Below, in pieces: positions 15,866 to 24,563 of a stretch of 64,000 nt of DNA (position 1 is its first letter; each line of letters begins with the position of its first letter). The position numbers and the translations under genes were made by a program. Below the pieces are notes generated by a model that saw only the letters and a list, made by a program, of their open reading frames with translations, ran no database searches and had not been told where the DNA came from. This stretch comes from JBDSKH01 sp050245915 (GTDB taxonomy: Bacteria; Actinomycetota; Actinomycetes; Actinomycetales; Microbacteriaceae). The stretch covers positions 8,374 through 72,373 of the forward strand of contig JBFWWZ010000010.1 in assembly GCA_050245915.1 (NCBI GenBank). Direction: 5' to 3'.

Positions 15866-16666
15866 ATGACCCCGCCACCGGTTATCGCCAGCCCGGGCCG
15901 GGTGCGTGTGGATGCGGCGAAACCCGCACCCTGGCGATCGGACGGCCCCGCGAGCATCGTCCATCTTGGACAGTCCGCCCTCGTGCTGCGGACACCCTCC
16001 GGCCAGCTGATCATCACCTCGGGCGTATTCGGCCTGGTTCCGGGTGGAATCGAGGTCGCGCCCGCGGAACTCTCCCGGCTGCGCCACGAGCTGGGCGTGG
16101 GCGGCACCATCGGCGACTGGCGGCCCGCGATCGTCGAGCCCGTCGACCTCAGCATGCGGCCGGTGTCCGTGGACGCCGCCGCTCTCGAACTGCTCGACGG
16201 AGCCCTCCGCACCTGCCGTCCCATCGGATCCTTCGACCCGTCCCGTCAAGGCGCCCAGGCAGCCGCACTCACCCAGGCTGCAGTGTCCGGCGTCCCGGTG
16301 ATGGGCACCCTGCTCCGGCTCATCGGGGCGGGACCCGGCAGCACGCCGGCCGGCGACGACGTCGTGGCCGGCGTGCTCGCGGGACTCCGAGCCACGGGGA
16401 ACGCGGCCGCGGCGACCGCCCTCGGCATGCAGGTTCTGCCCATGCTCACCCGCACCACCTCGGCCTCGGCGCACTACCTCGCGGCTGCCGCCGACGGCCG
16501 GTTCGCGGATCGTGTACACCAGCTGGTCGCCGGCCTCGCGGACGTGCGCGCCGCGGCCCGCGCCGTCGGGGCCGCGTCGACCTTCGGCGCGAGCTCGGGA
16601 ACCGACCTGCTCGCCGGGATCGTCGCAGCCGCACGCAGCGCCCACCTCACCAGAAAGTCCGCATGA
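15866..16666 (+). CDS. allH: AllH-like carbamoyltransferase subunit (DUF2877)
   Basis: A 266-residue DUF2877 protein. The family mark is the Gly/Asp-rich stretch LIGAGPGSTPAGDDVVAGVLAGL, with a C-terminal FGASSGTDLLAGI. In Escherichia coli the DUF2877 protein YlbF (renamed AllH), with FdrA/AllF and YlbE/AllG, makes up oxamate carbamoyltransferase, which splits oxalurate and phosphate into oxamate and carbamoyl phosphate. Here the gene leads an operon in which AllH, AllF, AllG and carbamate kinase overlap by 4 bases each, strongly suggesting the same kind of complex. The substrate in this organism need not be oxalurate. Confidence 0.88.
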   Translation: MTPPPVIASPGRVRVDAAKPAPWRSDGPASIVHLGQSALVLRTPSGQLIITSGVFGLVPGGIEVAPAELSRLRHELGVGGTIGDWRPAIVEPVDLSMRPVSVDAAALELLDGALRTCRPIGSFDPSRQGAQAAALTQAAVSGVPVMGTLLRLIGAGPGSTPAGDDVVAGVLAGLRATGNAAAATALGMQVLPMLTRTTSASAHYLAAAADGRFADRVHQLVAGLADVRAAARAVGAASTFGASSGTDLLAGIVAAARSAHLTRKSA

Positions 16667-18138
16667 CCTCCCTGAACTCCCGCGTCTTCCCCCGCCTCTA
16701 CCGCGACTCGGTGGCCCTGATGGCCATCGCATCGTCGACCGAGGCGCGCGACGGTGTCGACCGCGTCGGGGCGGTGATGGCCACCCCCGCGAACATCGCG
16801 ATCCTGAACGAGTCGGCGATGCTGCCGGCCGGGTTGAGCGCCGCGCCCGACGATCTCGTGATCGTGGTGCGCGGAGACACCGACGAGATCGTCGCGGAGG
16901 CCCTCGACGCCGCCGAGGCCGCCCTCACCAGCGTCGAATCGGCGCGCAGGAACGAGGAACGGCCCGCCGCGACGATCGGCGAGGGCATCGCGGCGATGGC
17001 CGCCGAGGACGCCGCGCACCCGGCCACGATGGCCGCGATCTCGATCCCCGGAACCTACGCCGCCGTGGTCGCCGAGCGCGCACTGCGCGACGGGCTGCAC
17101 GTCTTCTGCTTCTCGGACAACGTGCCCCTCGAGGATGAGGTGCGCGTGAAGCGCCTCGCCCGCGACCGCGGTCTGCTGCACATGGGCCCCGACTGCGGAA
17201 CCGCGATCATCGACGGCGTGCCGCTCGGCTTCGCCAACGTGGTGCGCCGTGGCGACGTCGGCATCGTCGCCGCGAGCGGCACCGGTGCGCAGGAGGTCTC
17301 CCGCCTGCTCGACCTCGCGGGGGCGGGGGTCTCGCAGCTGATCGGCGTCGGGGGCCGCGATCTCTCCGAGGAGGTCGACGGCATCATGACCGAGCTCGCC
17401 CTCGACCTGCTCGAGGCCGACCCGCCCACGAAGGTCATCGCGATCGTGTCGAAACCCCCCGCCGGTGCGGTGGCCGAGCGCCTGCTGACGCGGCTGTCCG
17501 CGATCGCCAAGGGCGGCATCCCGGCGATCGCCTGCTTCCTCGGTGCCGAGGATGCCGATGGCGAGGTGATCGTGCGCGGCACCCTCGAGGGCGGCGCGAT
17601 CGCCGCCGCCGCGGCCGCCGGACATCACCTCGATGTGGAGGCCGGGGACGCCTCCCCCGTGCAGGCCCCGCCGGGTCGCGTGCTGGGCCTCTACACCGGC
17701 GGAACCCTCGCCTCCGAGGCAAAGCTGATCCTCAAGCGCGGTGGCGTGACCGAGATCGAGGTGCTGGACCTCGGCGACGACGAGTACACCGCCGGCAAAC
17801 CGCACCCGATGATCGACCCGGAGGCGCGGGCGACCCGCATCGAGGCGGCGGGGTCGGATGCGACGGTCGGCATCCTGCTGCTGGATCTCGTGATCGGGTA
17901 CGGGGCCTCGCCCGACCCGGCGACGCCGGTGGTCGAGGCGGTCGCGGCCGCGCGCGCCGCCGCGGCCGACGACGGGCGCGAACTGCTCGTCATCGGCTCG
18001 GTCTGCGGAACCCCCGCCGACCCTCAGGGGCTCGACCGCCAGCGCGGCCTGCTCGAAAGCGCGGGCATCGTGCTCGCGCCCACCAATGCGGCGGCGGCAC
18101 GGCTTGCCGCGACCCTCGCGACGGGAGCACGGGCATGA
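16663..18138 (+). CDS. allF: FdrA/AllF-like acyl-CoA synthetase-type subunit
   Basis: A 491-residue FdrA-family protein built like the alpha subunit of succinyl-CoA synthetase. It has GTYAAVVAERALRDGLHVFCFSDNVPLEDE, MGPDCGTAIIDGVPLGFANVV, the VAASGTGAQEVSRLLDLAG nucleotide/phosphate loop and LIGVGGRDLSEEVDG. The C-terminal domain includes GLYTGGTLASEAKLIL and a conserved Cys in VIGSVCGTPADPQ. FdrA (AllF) is a required component of oxamate carbamoyltransferase in E. coli. It overlaps allH and the AllG gene by ATGA at both ends, so the three subunits should be made in fixed ratio. Confidence 0.92.
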   Translation: MTSLNSRVFPRLYRDSVALMAIASSTEARDGVDRVGAVMATPANIAILNESAMLPAGLSAAPDDLVIVVRGDTDEIVAEALDAAEAALTSVESARRNEERPAATIGEGIAAMAAEDAAHPATMAAISIPGTYAAVVAERALRDGLHVFCFSDNVPLEDEVRVKRLARDRGLLHMGPDCGTAIIDGVPLGFANVVRRGDVGIVAASGTGAQEVSRLLDLAGAGVSQLIGVGGRDLSEEVDGIMTELALDLLEADPPTKVIAIVSKPPAGAVAERLLTRLSAIAKGGIPAIACFLGAEDADGEVIVRGTLEGGAIAAAAAAGHHLDVEAGDASPVQAPPGRVLGLYTGGTLASEAKLILKRGGVTEIEVLDLGDDEYTAGKPHPMIDPEARATRIEAAGSDATVGILLLDLVIGYGASPDPATPVVEAVAAARAAAADDGRELLVIGSVCGTPADPQGLDRQRGLLESAGIVLAPTNAAAARLAATLATGARA

Positions 18139-19532
18139 TCGACGGCGGGCTGCGCATCCTCAACGCGGGGCTGCCCCTCATCGTCGAGGCGGTTCCGCCC
18201 GCCGATGTGCTGCAGCTGGACTGGCGGCCGCCGGGCTTCGGCGACCCCGAGACCGCGCGGCTCGGGCTCGCGCTCGACGACGAGGTCACGGCGGCGGCGA
18301 ACGCGGCGGCCATCGAACTGGTGCATGCGTCTCGGCCCCTGGTGACCGGCATCCGCCCCGCCAGCGAGGTGGTCCCGGGCATCAGCGAGGGCCGCACGCT
18401 GCTGCACGCCGGCCCGCCGATCGAGTTCGCGCGCATGTGCGGCCCGATGCGCGGCGCGCTCATCGGCGCGACCCTGTTCGAGGGCTGGGCCGACGACCCC
18501 GAGGCCGCTCTGAGGCTGCTCGAGTCGGGCGCGATCACCCTCGACCCCTGTCACCACCACGACGCGGTCGGTCCGATGGCCGGCGTGCTCGCGCCGTCGA
18601 TGCCGGTGTTCGTCGCCGAGGAGTCGACCGACGACAGCGGCCGCCGCGCCTACTCCTCGCTCAACGAGGGACTCGGCAAGGTGCTGCGGTTCGGTGCGTA
18701 CGACTCCGAGGTGCTCACGCGGCTCGCCTGGATGCGCGACGTGCTCGGACCGACCGTCAACGCCGCGATCGAGGCGGCGGGTCCCATCGACACCACGTCG
18801 CTCATCAGCCAGGCGCTGGCGATGGGCGACGAGGGCCACAACCGCAATCTGGCCTCCACCTCGTTGCTCACCCGCCGGCTGGCGCCCTTCATCGCGGCGC
18901 AGGCCGATGCGGCGGCGGTCCGCTCGACGCTGGACTTCCTGGCCGGCAACGACCACTTCGCCCTCAACATCTCGATGGCGGGCGCGAAGCTGGCGATGGA
19001 TGCGGCGGTCGGCATCCCGGACTCGACCCTGGTCACGACCATGGCCCGCAACGGCGTCGAGTTCGGCCTGCGGGTCGCGGCGACCGGGACGGAGTGGTTC
19101 ACCACCCCGGTCGGACCGGCCGACGGGCTGTTCTTCCCCGGATACGGACCCGAGGACGCCAACCCCGACCTCGGCGATTCCGCCATCACCGAGACCCTGG
19201 GGCTCGGCGGATTCGCGATGGCGGCCTCGCCCGCCATCACCCGGTTCGTCGGCGGCACCCCCGACGACGCGCTCGAGGCCACCCGTTCGATGCGGCGCAT
19301 CACCCTCGCGCCGCATCCGGCGTTCCCACTGCCGCCGCTGAACTTCGCCGGGACCCCGTCGGGCATCGACGTACTCGCCGTGATCGAGACCGGAGAGCTG
19401 CCGATGATCAACACGGGCATCGCGCACAAAGAGGCCGGCATCGGGCAGATCGGGGCGGGCATCGTCCGGGCGCCCTCGGGTGTGTTCGCCCAGGCGGTGC
19501 GCCGCATCGCCGAACTGCGGGGCGTGGCATGA
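18135..19532 (+). CDS. allG: AllG-like carbamoyltransferase subunit (DUF1116)
   Basis: A 465-residue DUF1116 protein (YlbE/YahG family). Conserved stretches are LQLDWRPPGFGDP, LHAGPPIEFARMCGPMRGAL, TLDPCHHHDAVGPMAGVL, NEGLGKVLRFGAY and MGDEGHNRNLAST. The HHH cluster and the GDEGHNR motif look like active-site or metal-binding positions, though no role is proved from sequence. AllG is the third subunit of the oxamate carbamoyltransferase described in E. coli. The gene is locked between fdrA/allF and carbamate kinase by 4-base overlaps. Confidence 0.92.
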   Translation: MIDGGLRILNAGLPLIVEAVPPADVLQLDWRPPGFGDPETARLGLALDDEVTAAANAAAIELVHASRPLVTGIRPASEVVPGISEGRTLLHAGPPIEFARMCGPMRGALIGATLFEGWADDPEAALRLLESGAITLDPCHHHDAVGPMAGVLAPSMPVFVAEESTDDSGRRAYSSLNEGLGKVLRFGAYDSEVLTRLAWMRDVLGPTVNAAIEAAGPIDTTSLISQALAMGDEGHNRNLASTSLLTRRLAPFIAAQADAAAVRSTLDFLAGNDHFALNISMAGAKLAMDAAVGIPDSTLVTTMARNGVEFGLRVAATGTEWFTTPVGPADGLFFPGYGPEDANPDLGDSAITETLGLGGFAMAASPAITRFVGGTPDDALEATRSMRRITLAPHPAFPLPPLNFAGTPSGIDVLAVIETGELPMINTGIAHKEAGIGQIGAGIVRAPSGVFAQAVRRIAELRGVA

Positions 19533-20509
19533 GCACCGTGCTGATCGCCATCGGGGGCAACGCCCTCGTGCTCGACGGCGAGCCCGGCTCGGTCGAGCGC
19601 CAGCTCGAGCGCGCTGCCAGCTTCGCCGACAACGTGGCCGAACTGGTGAAGGACGGCTGGATCGTCGTCGTGACGCATGGCAACGGACCACAGGTCGGTT
19701 TCATCCTGCGCCGCGGCGAGTTGGTCGCCCCCGACGCCACCGTCGAAGGCCTGCCGGACCTGCCGCTCTGGCTGGCCGTCGCCGACTCGCAGGGCGGCAT
19801 CGGCCACATGCTGGCCGTCGCCCTCGACACCGCGCTCGAACGTGCCGGGCTCAGCTCGCGCGCCGTCGCCGTGCTCACCCACGCCGAGGTCGCGCTCGAC
19901 GACCCCGCATTCCAGAACCCGACCAAGCCGATCGGCGGGCAGATCGGCGCGGCGGTCGCCCGGATGCGCGTCGCCGAGGAGGGCTGGAGCGTCACCGAGG
20001 TCGAGCCGGACGTGTTCCGCCGCGTCGTGCCGAGCCCGGTGCCGAACACCATCATCGAGTCCGAGGCGATCCGCACCCTGTCGGGGTCGGGCGCCGTCGT
20101 GATCGCAGCGGGGGGCGGCGGGATCCCGGTCGTCCGCGATGGGGCGGGGTGGCATCCCGTCGATGCCGTCATCGACAAGGACCGCGCCTCGGCGCTCCTC
20201 GCCGCCGAGATCGACCTCGCCACCCTCGTGCTCGTCACCGGCGTCGACCAGGTCTACGTCGACTTCGGCAAGCCCACCCAGCGCGCGCTCGGCCGCGTCG
20301 GAACCGGCGAGATGCGCCGGCACCTCGACGACGGGCAGTTCCCGCCGGGCTCGATGGGACCCAAGGTGGATTCGGCGATCTCGTTCGTCGAATCGGGCGG
20401 CAGTTCGGCCGTGATCACCTCGCTCCCGGGCCTGCGCGACGCCCTCGCCGGAAACGGCGGAACCCACATCGTCACCGAGAAGGACATCAACGAGAAGGAA
20501 CTGGCATGA
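19529..20509 (+). CDS. arcC: Carbamate kinase
   Basis: This 326-residue amino-acid-kinase-fold protein starts MSTVLIAIGGNALV, followed by VVTHGNGPQVG, TKPIGG, VIAAGGGGIPVVRDG, DAVIDKDRASALLAAEI and the C-terminal GSMGPKVDSAISFVESGG. All are canonical carbamate-kinase motifs. The enzyme transfers phosphate from carbamoyl phosphate to ADP; the carbamate released decays to ammonia and CO2. Placed directly behind the AllFGH-like set, it corresponds to AllK of the E. coli allantoin regulon, turning carbamoyl transfer into ATP and ammonium. No arginine deiminase genes are nearby, so a role in the arginine pathway is unlikely. Confidence 0.95.
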   Translation: MSTVLIAIGGNALVLDGEPGSVERQLERAASFADNVAELVKDGWIVVVTHGNGPQVGFILRRGELVAPDATVEGLPDLPLWLAVADSQGGIGHMLAVALDTALERAGLSSRAVAVLTHAEVALDDPAFQNPTKPIGGQIGAAVARMRVAEEGWSVTEVEPDVFRRVVPSPVPNTIIESEAIRTLSGSGAVVIAAGGGGIPVVRDGAGWHPVDAVIDKDRASALLAAEIDLATLVLVTGVDQVYVDFGKPTQRALGRVGTGEMRRHLDDGQFPPGSMGPKVDSAISFVESGGSSAVITSLPGLRDALAGNGGTHIVTEKDINEKELA

Positions 20510-21171
20510 CCGTCACCGTCCCCGCCGAACCGTACGAGTTCACCTTCGACCCGGCTCACGCGGCCCTGGTCTGCATCGACTTCCAGCGCGACTTCATGGA
20601 GCCGGGCGGCTTCGGCGAAACCCTCGGCAACGACGTCTCCACCCTGCGCGCGACCATCGAGCCGACCAAGGCCGTGCTGGATGCCTGGCGCCAGCGCGGC
20701 TGGACCGTGATCCACACGCGTGAGGGCCATCGCGCCGACCTGGGCGACCTGTTCCCGTCGAAGGCGAACCGGGGCAAGCCCACCCTGCGCATCGGCGACG
20801 ACGGGCCGATGGGCCGCATCCTGGTCCGGGGATCGGCCGGTCACGAGATCATCCCCGAGCTCGCGCCGCTGGCCGGCGAGACCGTGATCGACAAGCCGGG
20901 CAAGGGCTCGTTCTACGCCACCGACCTCGACACCGTGCTGCACGCCGCCGGCATCACGCACCTGGTCGTCACCGGTGTCACCACCGAGGTCTGCGTGCAA
21001 TCCACGGTGCGCGAGGCCAACGACCGCGGCTTCGAGTGCCTCATCCTCTCCGACTGCACCGGCTCGTACTTCCCCGAGTTCAAGCAGTCGGCCCTCGACA
21101 TGTTCAAGGCCCAGGGCGGAATCGTCGGCTGGGTCACCACCTCGGGCGAGCTGCTGGGCTCGCTCGGCTGA
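20506..21171 (+). CDS. Isochorismatase-like cysteine hydrolase, biuret-hydrolase-like
   Basis: A 221-residue isochorismatase-fold amidase with the triad Asp25 (VCIDFQRDF), Lys133 (DKPGKGSF) and Cys163 (TTEVCVQST). The stretches VIHTREGHRADLGDL, GRILVRGS, IIPELAPLAGETVIDKPGKG and REANDRGFECLIL resemble, from memory, biuret amidohydrolase BiuH, which converts biuret to allophanate and ammonia. Ureidoacrylate amidohydrolase and N-carbamoylsarcosine amidase share the fold. Its overlap with carbamate kinase and its permease neighbour suggest that it deaminates the imported ureide or a pathway product. The fold is certain; the biuret substrate is a hypothesis. Confidence 0.85.
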   Translation: MTVTVPAEPYEFTFDPAHAALVCIDFQRDFMEPGGFGETLGNDVSTLRATIEPTKAVLDAWRQRGWTVIHTREGHRADLGDLFPSKANRGKPTLRIGDDGPMGRILVRGSAGHEIIPELAPLAGETVIDKPGKGSFYATDLDTVLHAAGITHLVVTGVTTEVCVQSTVREANDRGFECLILSDCTGSYFPEFKQSALDMFKAQGGIVGWVTTSGELLGSLG

Positions 21172-21206
21172 ATCCCTTCAAGGAAGAAACGGAGACAGAA
21201 ACCCCC

Positions 21207-23159
21207 ATGTCCACAACAGTCACCGAAGAGAAGTTCAAGGTCCGATGGTGGGTGAAGGGCGACTGGAACGGGCTGTTCGGGCTCGGCACCAACGTCCTGC
21301 TGAACGTCATCGTGCTGACCGGGCTCGTCCTGTTCGTCGTGCAACTGCCCGACGACGTGGTCTACGCCCGGATCCTGCCCGCGCTCGGCATCGCCCTGCC
21401 CCTCGGCAACATCTGGTACGCGATTCTGGCGACGCGCCTGGCGCGACGCGAACGGCGGTCGGATGTGACGGCCCTGCCGTACGGGCCGAGCGTTCCGCAC
21501 ATGTTCATCGTGGTGTTCGTCGTCATGCTGCCGGTGCTCATCCAGTCGGGTGACCCGCTGAAGGCGTGGCGCGCGGGTCTGGCGTGGGCGTTCATCATCG
21601 GCGTCATCGTGCTGCTCGGGGCGGTGTTCGGCCCGTGGATCCGCAAGTGGACCCCGCGTGCCGCGATGCTCGGCGCCCTGGCGGGTATTTCGATCACCTT
21701 CATCTCGATGAGCCCCGCCGCGCAGATGTGGCAGGCGCCGTGGATCGCGTTCATCGCCCTCGCGTTCGTGCTGGTCGGCTGGCTCGGCGGCAAGAGGATG
21801 CCGTTCGGCGCCCCGGTCGGCCTTCTGGCAGTCGTGATCTCGACCGCGGTCGCCTGGATCGCGGTGGCGCTCGGCTGGTCCGACATCCTGAAGCCGAGCG
21901 CGGTGGCGGATGCGGCCTCCAACGTCTCGCTGTATCTCCCGTTCCCGTCGGGCGATGTCCTCACCGGACTGGGCGACATCGCCCCCCTGCTGGCCACCGC
22001 CATCCCGCTCGGCATCTACAACTTCACCGAGGCGATGACCAACGTGGAGTCCGCAGCCGCGGCTGGTGACCGCTACTCGGCCCGCGCGGTGCTGACCGCG
22101 GACGGCCTGGGTGCGATCGTGGGTTCGTTCCTCGGTTCGCCGTTCCCGCCCGCCGTGTACATCGGCCACCCCGGCTGGAAGCAGGCGGGCGGCCGGATCG
22201 GCTACTCGCTGGTCACCGGCATCGTGGTGGCGATCCTGTGCTTCAGCGGGCTGGTCGGCATCCTGCTCGGGATCTTCCCGATGCAGGCGCTGGTGCCGAT
22301 CCTGCTCTACATCGGTCTGGTCATCGGCGCGCAGGCGTTCAACGTGAGCGCCCTGCGGTACGCCCCTGCGATCATCATCGCCATGCTGCCGAGCCTGGCG
22401 CAGTGGGCGACCGGCCTGATCGACAACTCGCTCGGCGCTGCAGGCACCAGCGCCGCGGACGTCGGCGTCGGCAACCTGATCGCGGGCGGCGTGATCTACG
22501 ACGGCCTGTACCTGTTCGGTTCGGGCGCCGTGCTCGCCGGCGTGCTGCTCGGCGCCATCACCGTGTTCATCATCGACCACCGGTTCTGGGCGGCGGCGAT
22601 CACCTCGGGCGTCGCGGCTGTCCTGTCGTTCTTCGGCATCATCAACGCCAACGCGGTCGGCATCAACGCCTCGTTCGGCGTGACGCTCGGCTACCTGTTC
22701 CTGGCGGCGATCATGATCGCGTTCGCGGTCGCCGGCCGGAAAGACACCGATCGGCCGCTCGATGACAGCCTGCTGTACGTGAATGGCACGCTGATGCGCG
22801 GACTCGGACTGCACGACAACCTCGCCGGGGCGGAGTTCCTCGAAGAGGTCTCGACCGCGCCGAAGTACCGCGTGCACTCGATCGGCGGGGTCCACCCCGG
22901 CATGTACCAGGTCGAGTCGGGTGGCGCAGCGGTGGCCGGCGAGCTCTACGCCGTGCCGATGAACGTGCTGCTGAAGGTCGTCGAAGGCGAGCCGCCCGGA
23001 CTCTATCGCGGCCCGGTCGAGCTCTCGGACGGGCGTGTCGTGCCCGGCATCCTGTTCGACGAGGCGGCTGCCAAGAAGCACCCCGACATCACCGAGCACG
23101 GTGGCTGGCGCGGGTACCTCGCGGCGGGTTCGCCGGCCGGCAAGAGCAAGAAGAAGTAA
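21207..23159 (+). CDS. Purine/uracil-type permease fused to an allophanate-hydrolase-C-like domain
   Basis: A 650-residue two-part protein. Residues about 20-515 form a polytopic membrane transporter with roughly twelve hydrophobic helices; DVTALPYGPSVPHMF and PLGIYNFTEAMTNVESAAAAGDRY recall NCS2/AzgA-type nucleobase permeases. Residues about 520-640 are soluble and match a gamma-glutamylcyclotransferase-like fold: YVNGTLMRGLGLHDNLAGAEF, YRVHSIGGVHPGMYQV, DGRVVPGILFD and the final HGGWRGYL. This is the domain that forms the C-terminal part of allophanate hydrolase (AtzF). GGAG precedes ATG 21207 by 12 bases. It likely imports the substrate of the operon, and the tail may bind an allophanate-like intermediate. 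Confidence 0.82.
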   Translation: MSTTVTEEKFKVRWWVKGDWNGLFGLGTNVLLNVIVLTGLVLFVVQLPDDVVYARILPALGIALPLGNIWYAILATRLARRERRSDVTALPYGPSVPHMFIVVFVVMLPVLIQSGDPLKAWRAGLAWAFIIGVIVLLGAVFGPWIRKWTPRAAMLGALAGISITFISMSPAAQMWQAPWIAFIALAFVLVGWLGGKRMPFGAPVGLLAVVISTAVAWIAVALGWSDILKPSAVADAASNVSLYLPFPSGDVLTGLGDIAPLLATAIPLGIYNFTEAMTNVESAAAAGDRYSARAVLTADGLGAIVGSFLGSPFPPAVYIGHPGWKQAGGRIGYSLVTGIVVAILCFSGLVGILLGIFPMQALVPILLYIGLVIGAQAFNVSALRYAPAIIIAMLPSLAQWATGLIDNSLGAAGTSAADVGVGNLIAGGVIYDGLYLFGSGAVLAGVLLGAITVFIIDHRFWAAAITSGVAAVLSFFGIINANAVGINASFGVTLGYLFLAAIMIAFAVAGRKDTDRPLDDSLLYVNGTLMRGLGLHDNLAGAEFLEEVSTAPKYRVHSIGGVHPGMYQVESGGAAVAGELYAVPMNVLLKVVEGEPPGLYRGPVELSDGRVVPGILFDEAAAKKHPDITEHGGWRGYLAAGSPAGKSKKK

Positions 23160-23214
23160 CCCGGGCCTGGTGGGGCGGGCGGCGCCGAGCGTCGTTCCGC
23201 CCCATCATGGTGTG

Positions 23215-23628
23215 ATGAGCGCCACGCCCCCACCGCATCCGATCGTCGCCGCCTACCTGAACGCCGTCGAGGCGGGAGATGCGGATGCGATGCTCGCCCT
23301 CTTCGCGGACGGCGCCGTCGTGCATTCCCCGCTGTACGGCACCCTCCCCGCGACCGAGTTCTATCCCCTGCTCTTCGCCGACACGGGATCGTCCGTGCTG
23401 ACGCTGCTCGGCACGATGCAGGGCACCTCGGTTGATGGTGCTGCGCTGCTGTCGTTCCTGTTCCATTTCGACTGGACGCTCGCGGACGGCACCCTCGCCC
23501 CGTTCGACGTGGTCGACGTCGCCGAACTGGACGACGCCGGGCTGATCTCGAGCCTCCGCATCGTGTACGACACCGTCCGGGTGCGGCCGGCGTTCGAGGC
23601 GAGCACCGGCACGAGCAGCGTCCGGTGA
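23215..23628 (+). CDS. SnoaL/NTF2-like protein
   Basis: A 137-residue alpha+beta-barrel protein. The pattern HPIVAAYLNAVEAGDADAMLALFADGAVVHSPLYG followed by LLGTMQGTSVDGAALLSFLFHFDWTLADG is that of SnoaL-like/NTF2-like proteins. Such folds serve as small enzymes (isomerase, cyclase, dehydratase) or ligand binders, and no specific reaction can be read from the sequence. I use ATG 23215 rather than longer upstream readings that would run into the permease gene. Its stop overlaps the GTG start of the EamA transporter (GTGA), so it forms an operon with that gene. Confidence 0.75.
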   Translation: MSATPPPHPIVAAYLNAVEAGDADAMLALFADGAVVHSPLYGTLPATEFYPLLFADTGSSVLTLLGTMQGTSVDGAALLSFLFHFDWTLADGTLAPFDVVDVAELDDAGLISSLRIVYDTVRVRPAFEASTGTSSVR

Positions 23629-24563
23629 CGGCCGCTCGGCGGGGGCTTCCGCTCGCGGCCATCGGCATCTCGGTGGTGCTGTGGTCGACGGCGTTCGCCC
23701 TGTCCAACATCGTGCTTCAGACGGGCTCACCCGCCGTGCTCAGCGTCGCCCGGTTCCTGATCGCCCTCGTGGTGCTGGTTCCGTTCGCGGCCCGCCGCAG
23801 GGGTTTCGCAGCGACGCTTCGTGCTCCCCGCACTGTGGTGCTGGGCCTCACCGGGGTGACGTTCTACTACTCGCTGACGAACATCGGACTGCTGTTCACC
23901 TCCCCGGGGACCGTGGCGTTGTCGAACGCGCTGCTGCCGGTGCTGACCACGGTGCTCGCGGTGGTCATCCTGCGTGAGCGGCCCCGTGCTCGCACGATCG
24001 TCGGTCTCATCCTGGCGACGGCGGGTGTCGTGCTGGTCGCGGCGGCGGGCCTGAGTTTCGAAGGCGGCATCGTCCTCGTCGCTCTGGGGCTGGCGTCGTA
24101 TTCGCTGTACACGGTGCTGCTGAAGCAGGATGCGGACCGGGCCGGGTCGTCGGACGCGCTGGTGCTGGCGACGGCGACGGCGGTGTGGGGCACGGTGCTG
24201 ATGCTGCCGTGGCTGCTGGTCGAGGTGCTGACCGGGATCGCCGCGGTGCCGTCGGGCTGGCCGGGGATCGGGTCGCTGCTCTTCCTGGGGCTGGTGGTGA
24301 GCGCCCCGACGCTGGTGCTCTGGAACTACGGGGCGGAGCGTTTGCCGGCGACCATCTCCGGGATCGCGATCGCCGGCATCCCGGCTCTGGGGTACGCGTT
24401 CGCGGTGCTCCTCGGCGAGACGCCGGTGCCGGTGAAGGTGGTCGGCGGGGTGATCGCCCTCGCGGGGATCGTGATCGCGACCCTGGCGAGCCCGCGGATC
24501 GAGCCGAGCCCGCCAGGGTCGGCGGTCATGTCCGAGCCGCGGTCTGACGCAGAGCCTTCGTGA
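23625..24563 (+). CDS. EamA-family (DMT superfamily) transporter
   Basis: A 312-residue membrane protein with ten hydrophobic helices and two EamA repeats. The first has IGISVVLWSTAFALSNIVL and FYYSLTNIGLLFTSPGTVALSNALLPVLTT; the second has GLASYSLYTVLLKQDADR and LWNYGAERLPATISGIAIAGIPALGYAFAVLLGE. Family members export metabolites or amino acids, and the substrate is unknown. It begins with GTG inside the stop of the SnoaL-like gene. Its 3' end overlaps the tail of the convergent membrane gene by 38 bases. Confidence 0.88.
   Translation: MTAARRGLPLAAIGISVVLWSTAFALSNIVLQTGSPAVLSVARFLIALVVLVPFAARRRGFAATLRAPRTVVLGLTGVTFYYSLTNIGLLFTSPGTVALSNALLPVLTTVLAVVILRERPRARTIVGLILATAGVVLVAAAGLSFEGGIVLVALGLASYSLYTVLLKQDADRAGSSDALVLATATAVWGTVLMLPWLLVEVLTGIAAVPSGWPGIGSLLFLGLVVSAPTLVLWNYGAERLPATISGIAIAGIPALGYAFAVLLGETPVPVKVVGGVIALAGIVIATLASPRIEPSPPGSAVMSEPRSDAEPS

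Noticed and set aside
14326..16224. 632-codon version of the PucR-type regulator
   Set aside because: The extra 152 N-terminal residues lack homology and cover the divergent operon start; GGAGG before ATG 15768 sets the start.
20913..23099. 728-codon minus-strand frame opposite the permease
   Set aside because: Rich in Arg/His/Asp repeats with no domain; antisense to a transporter with clear membrane helices.
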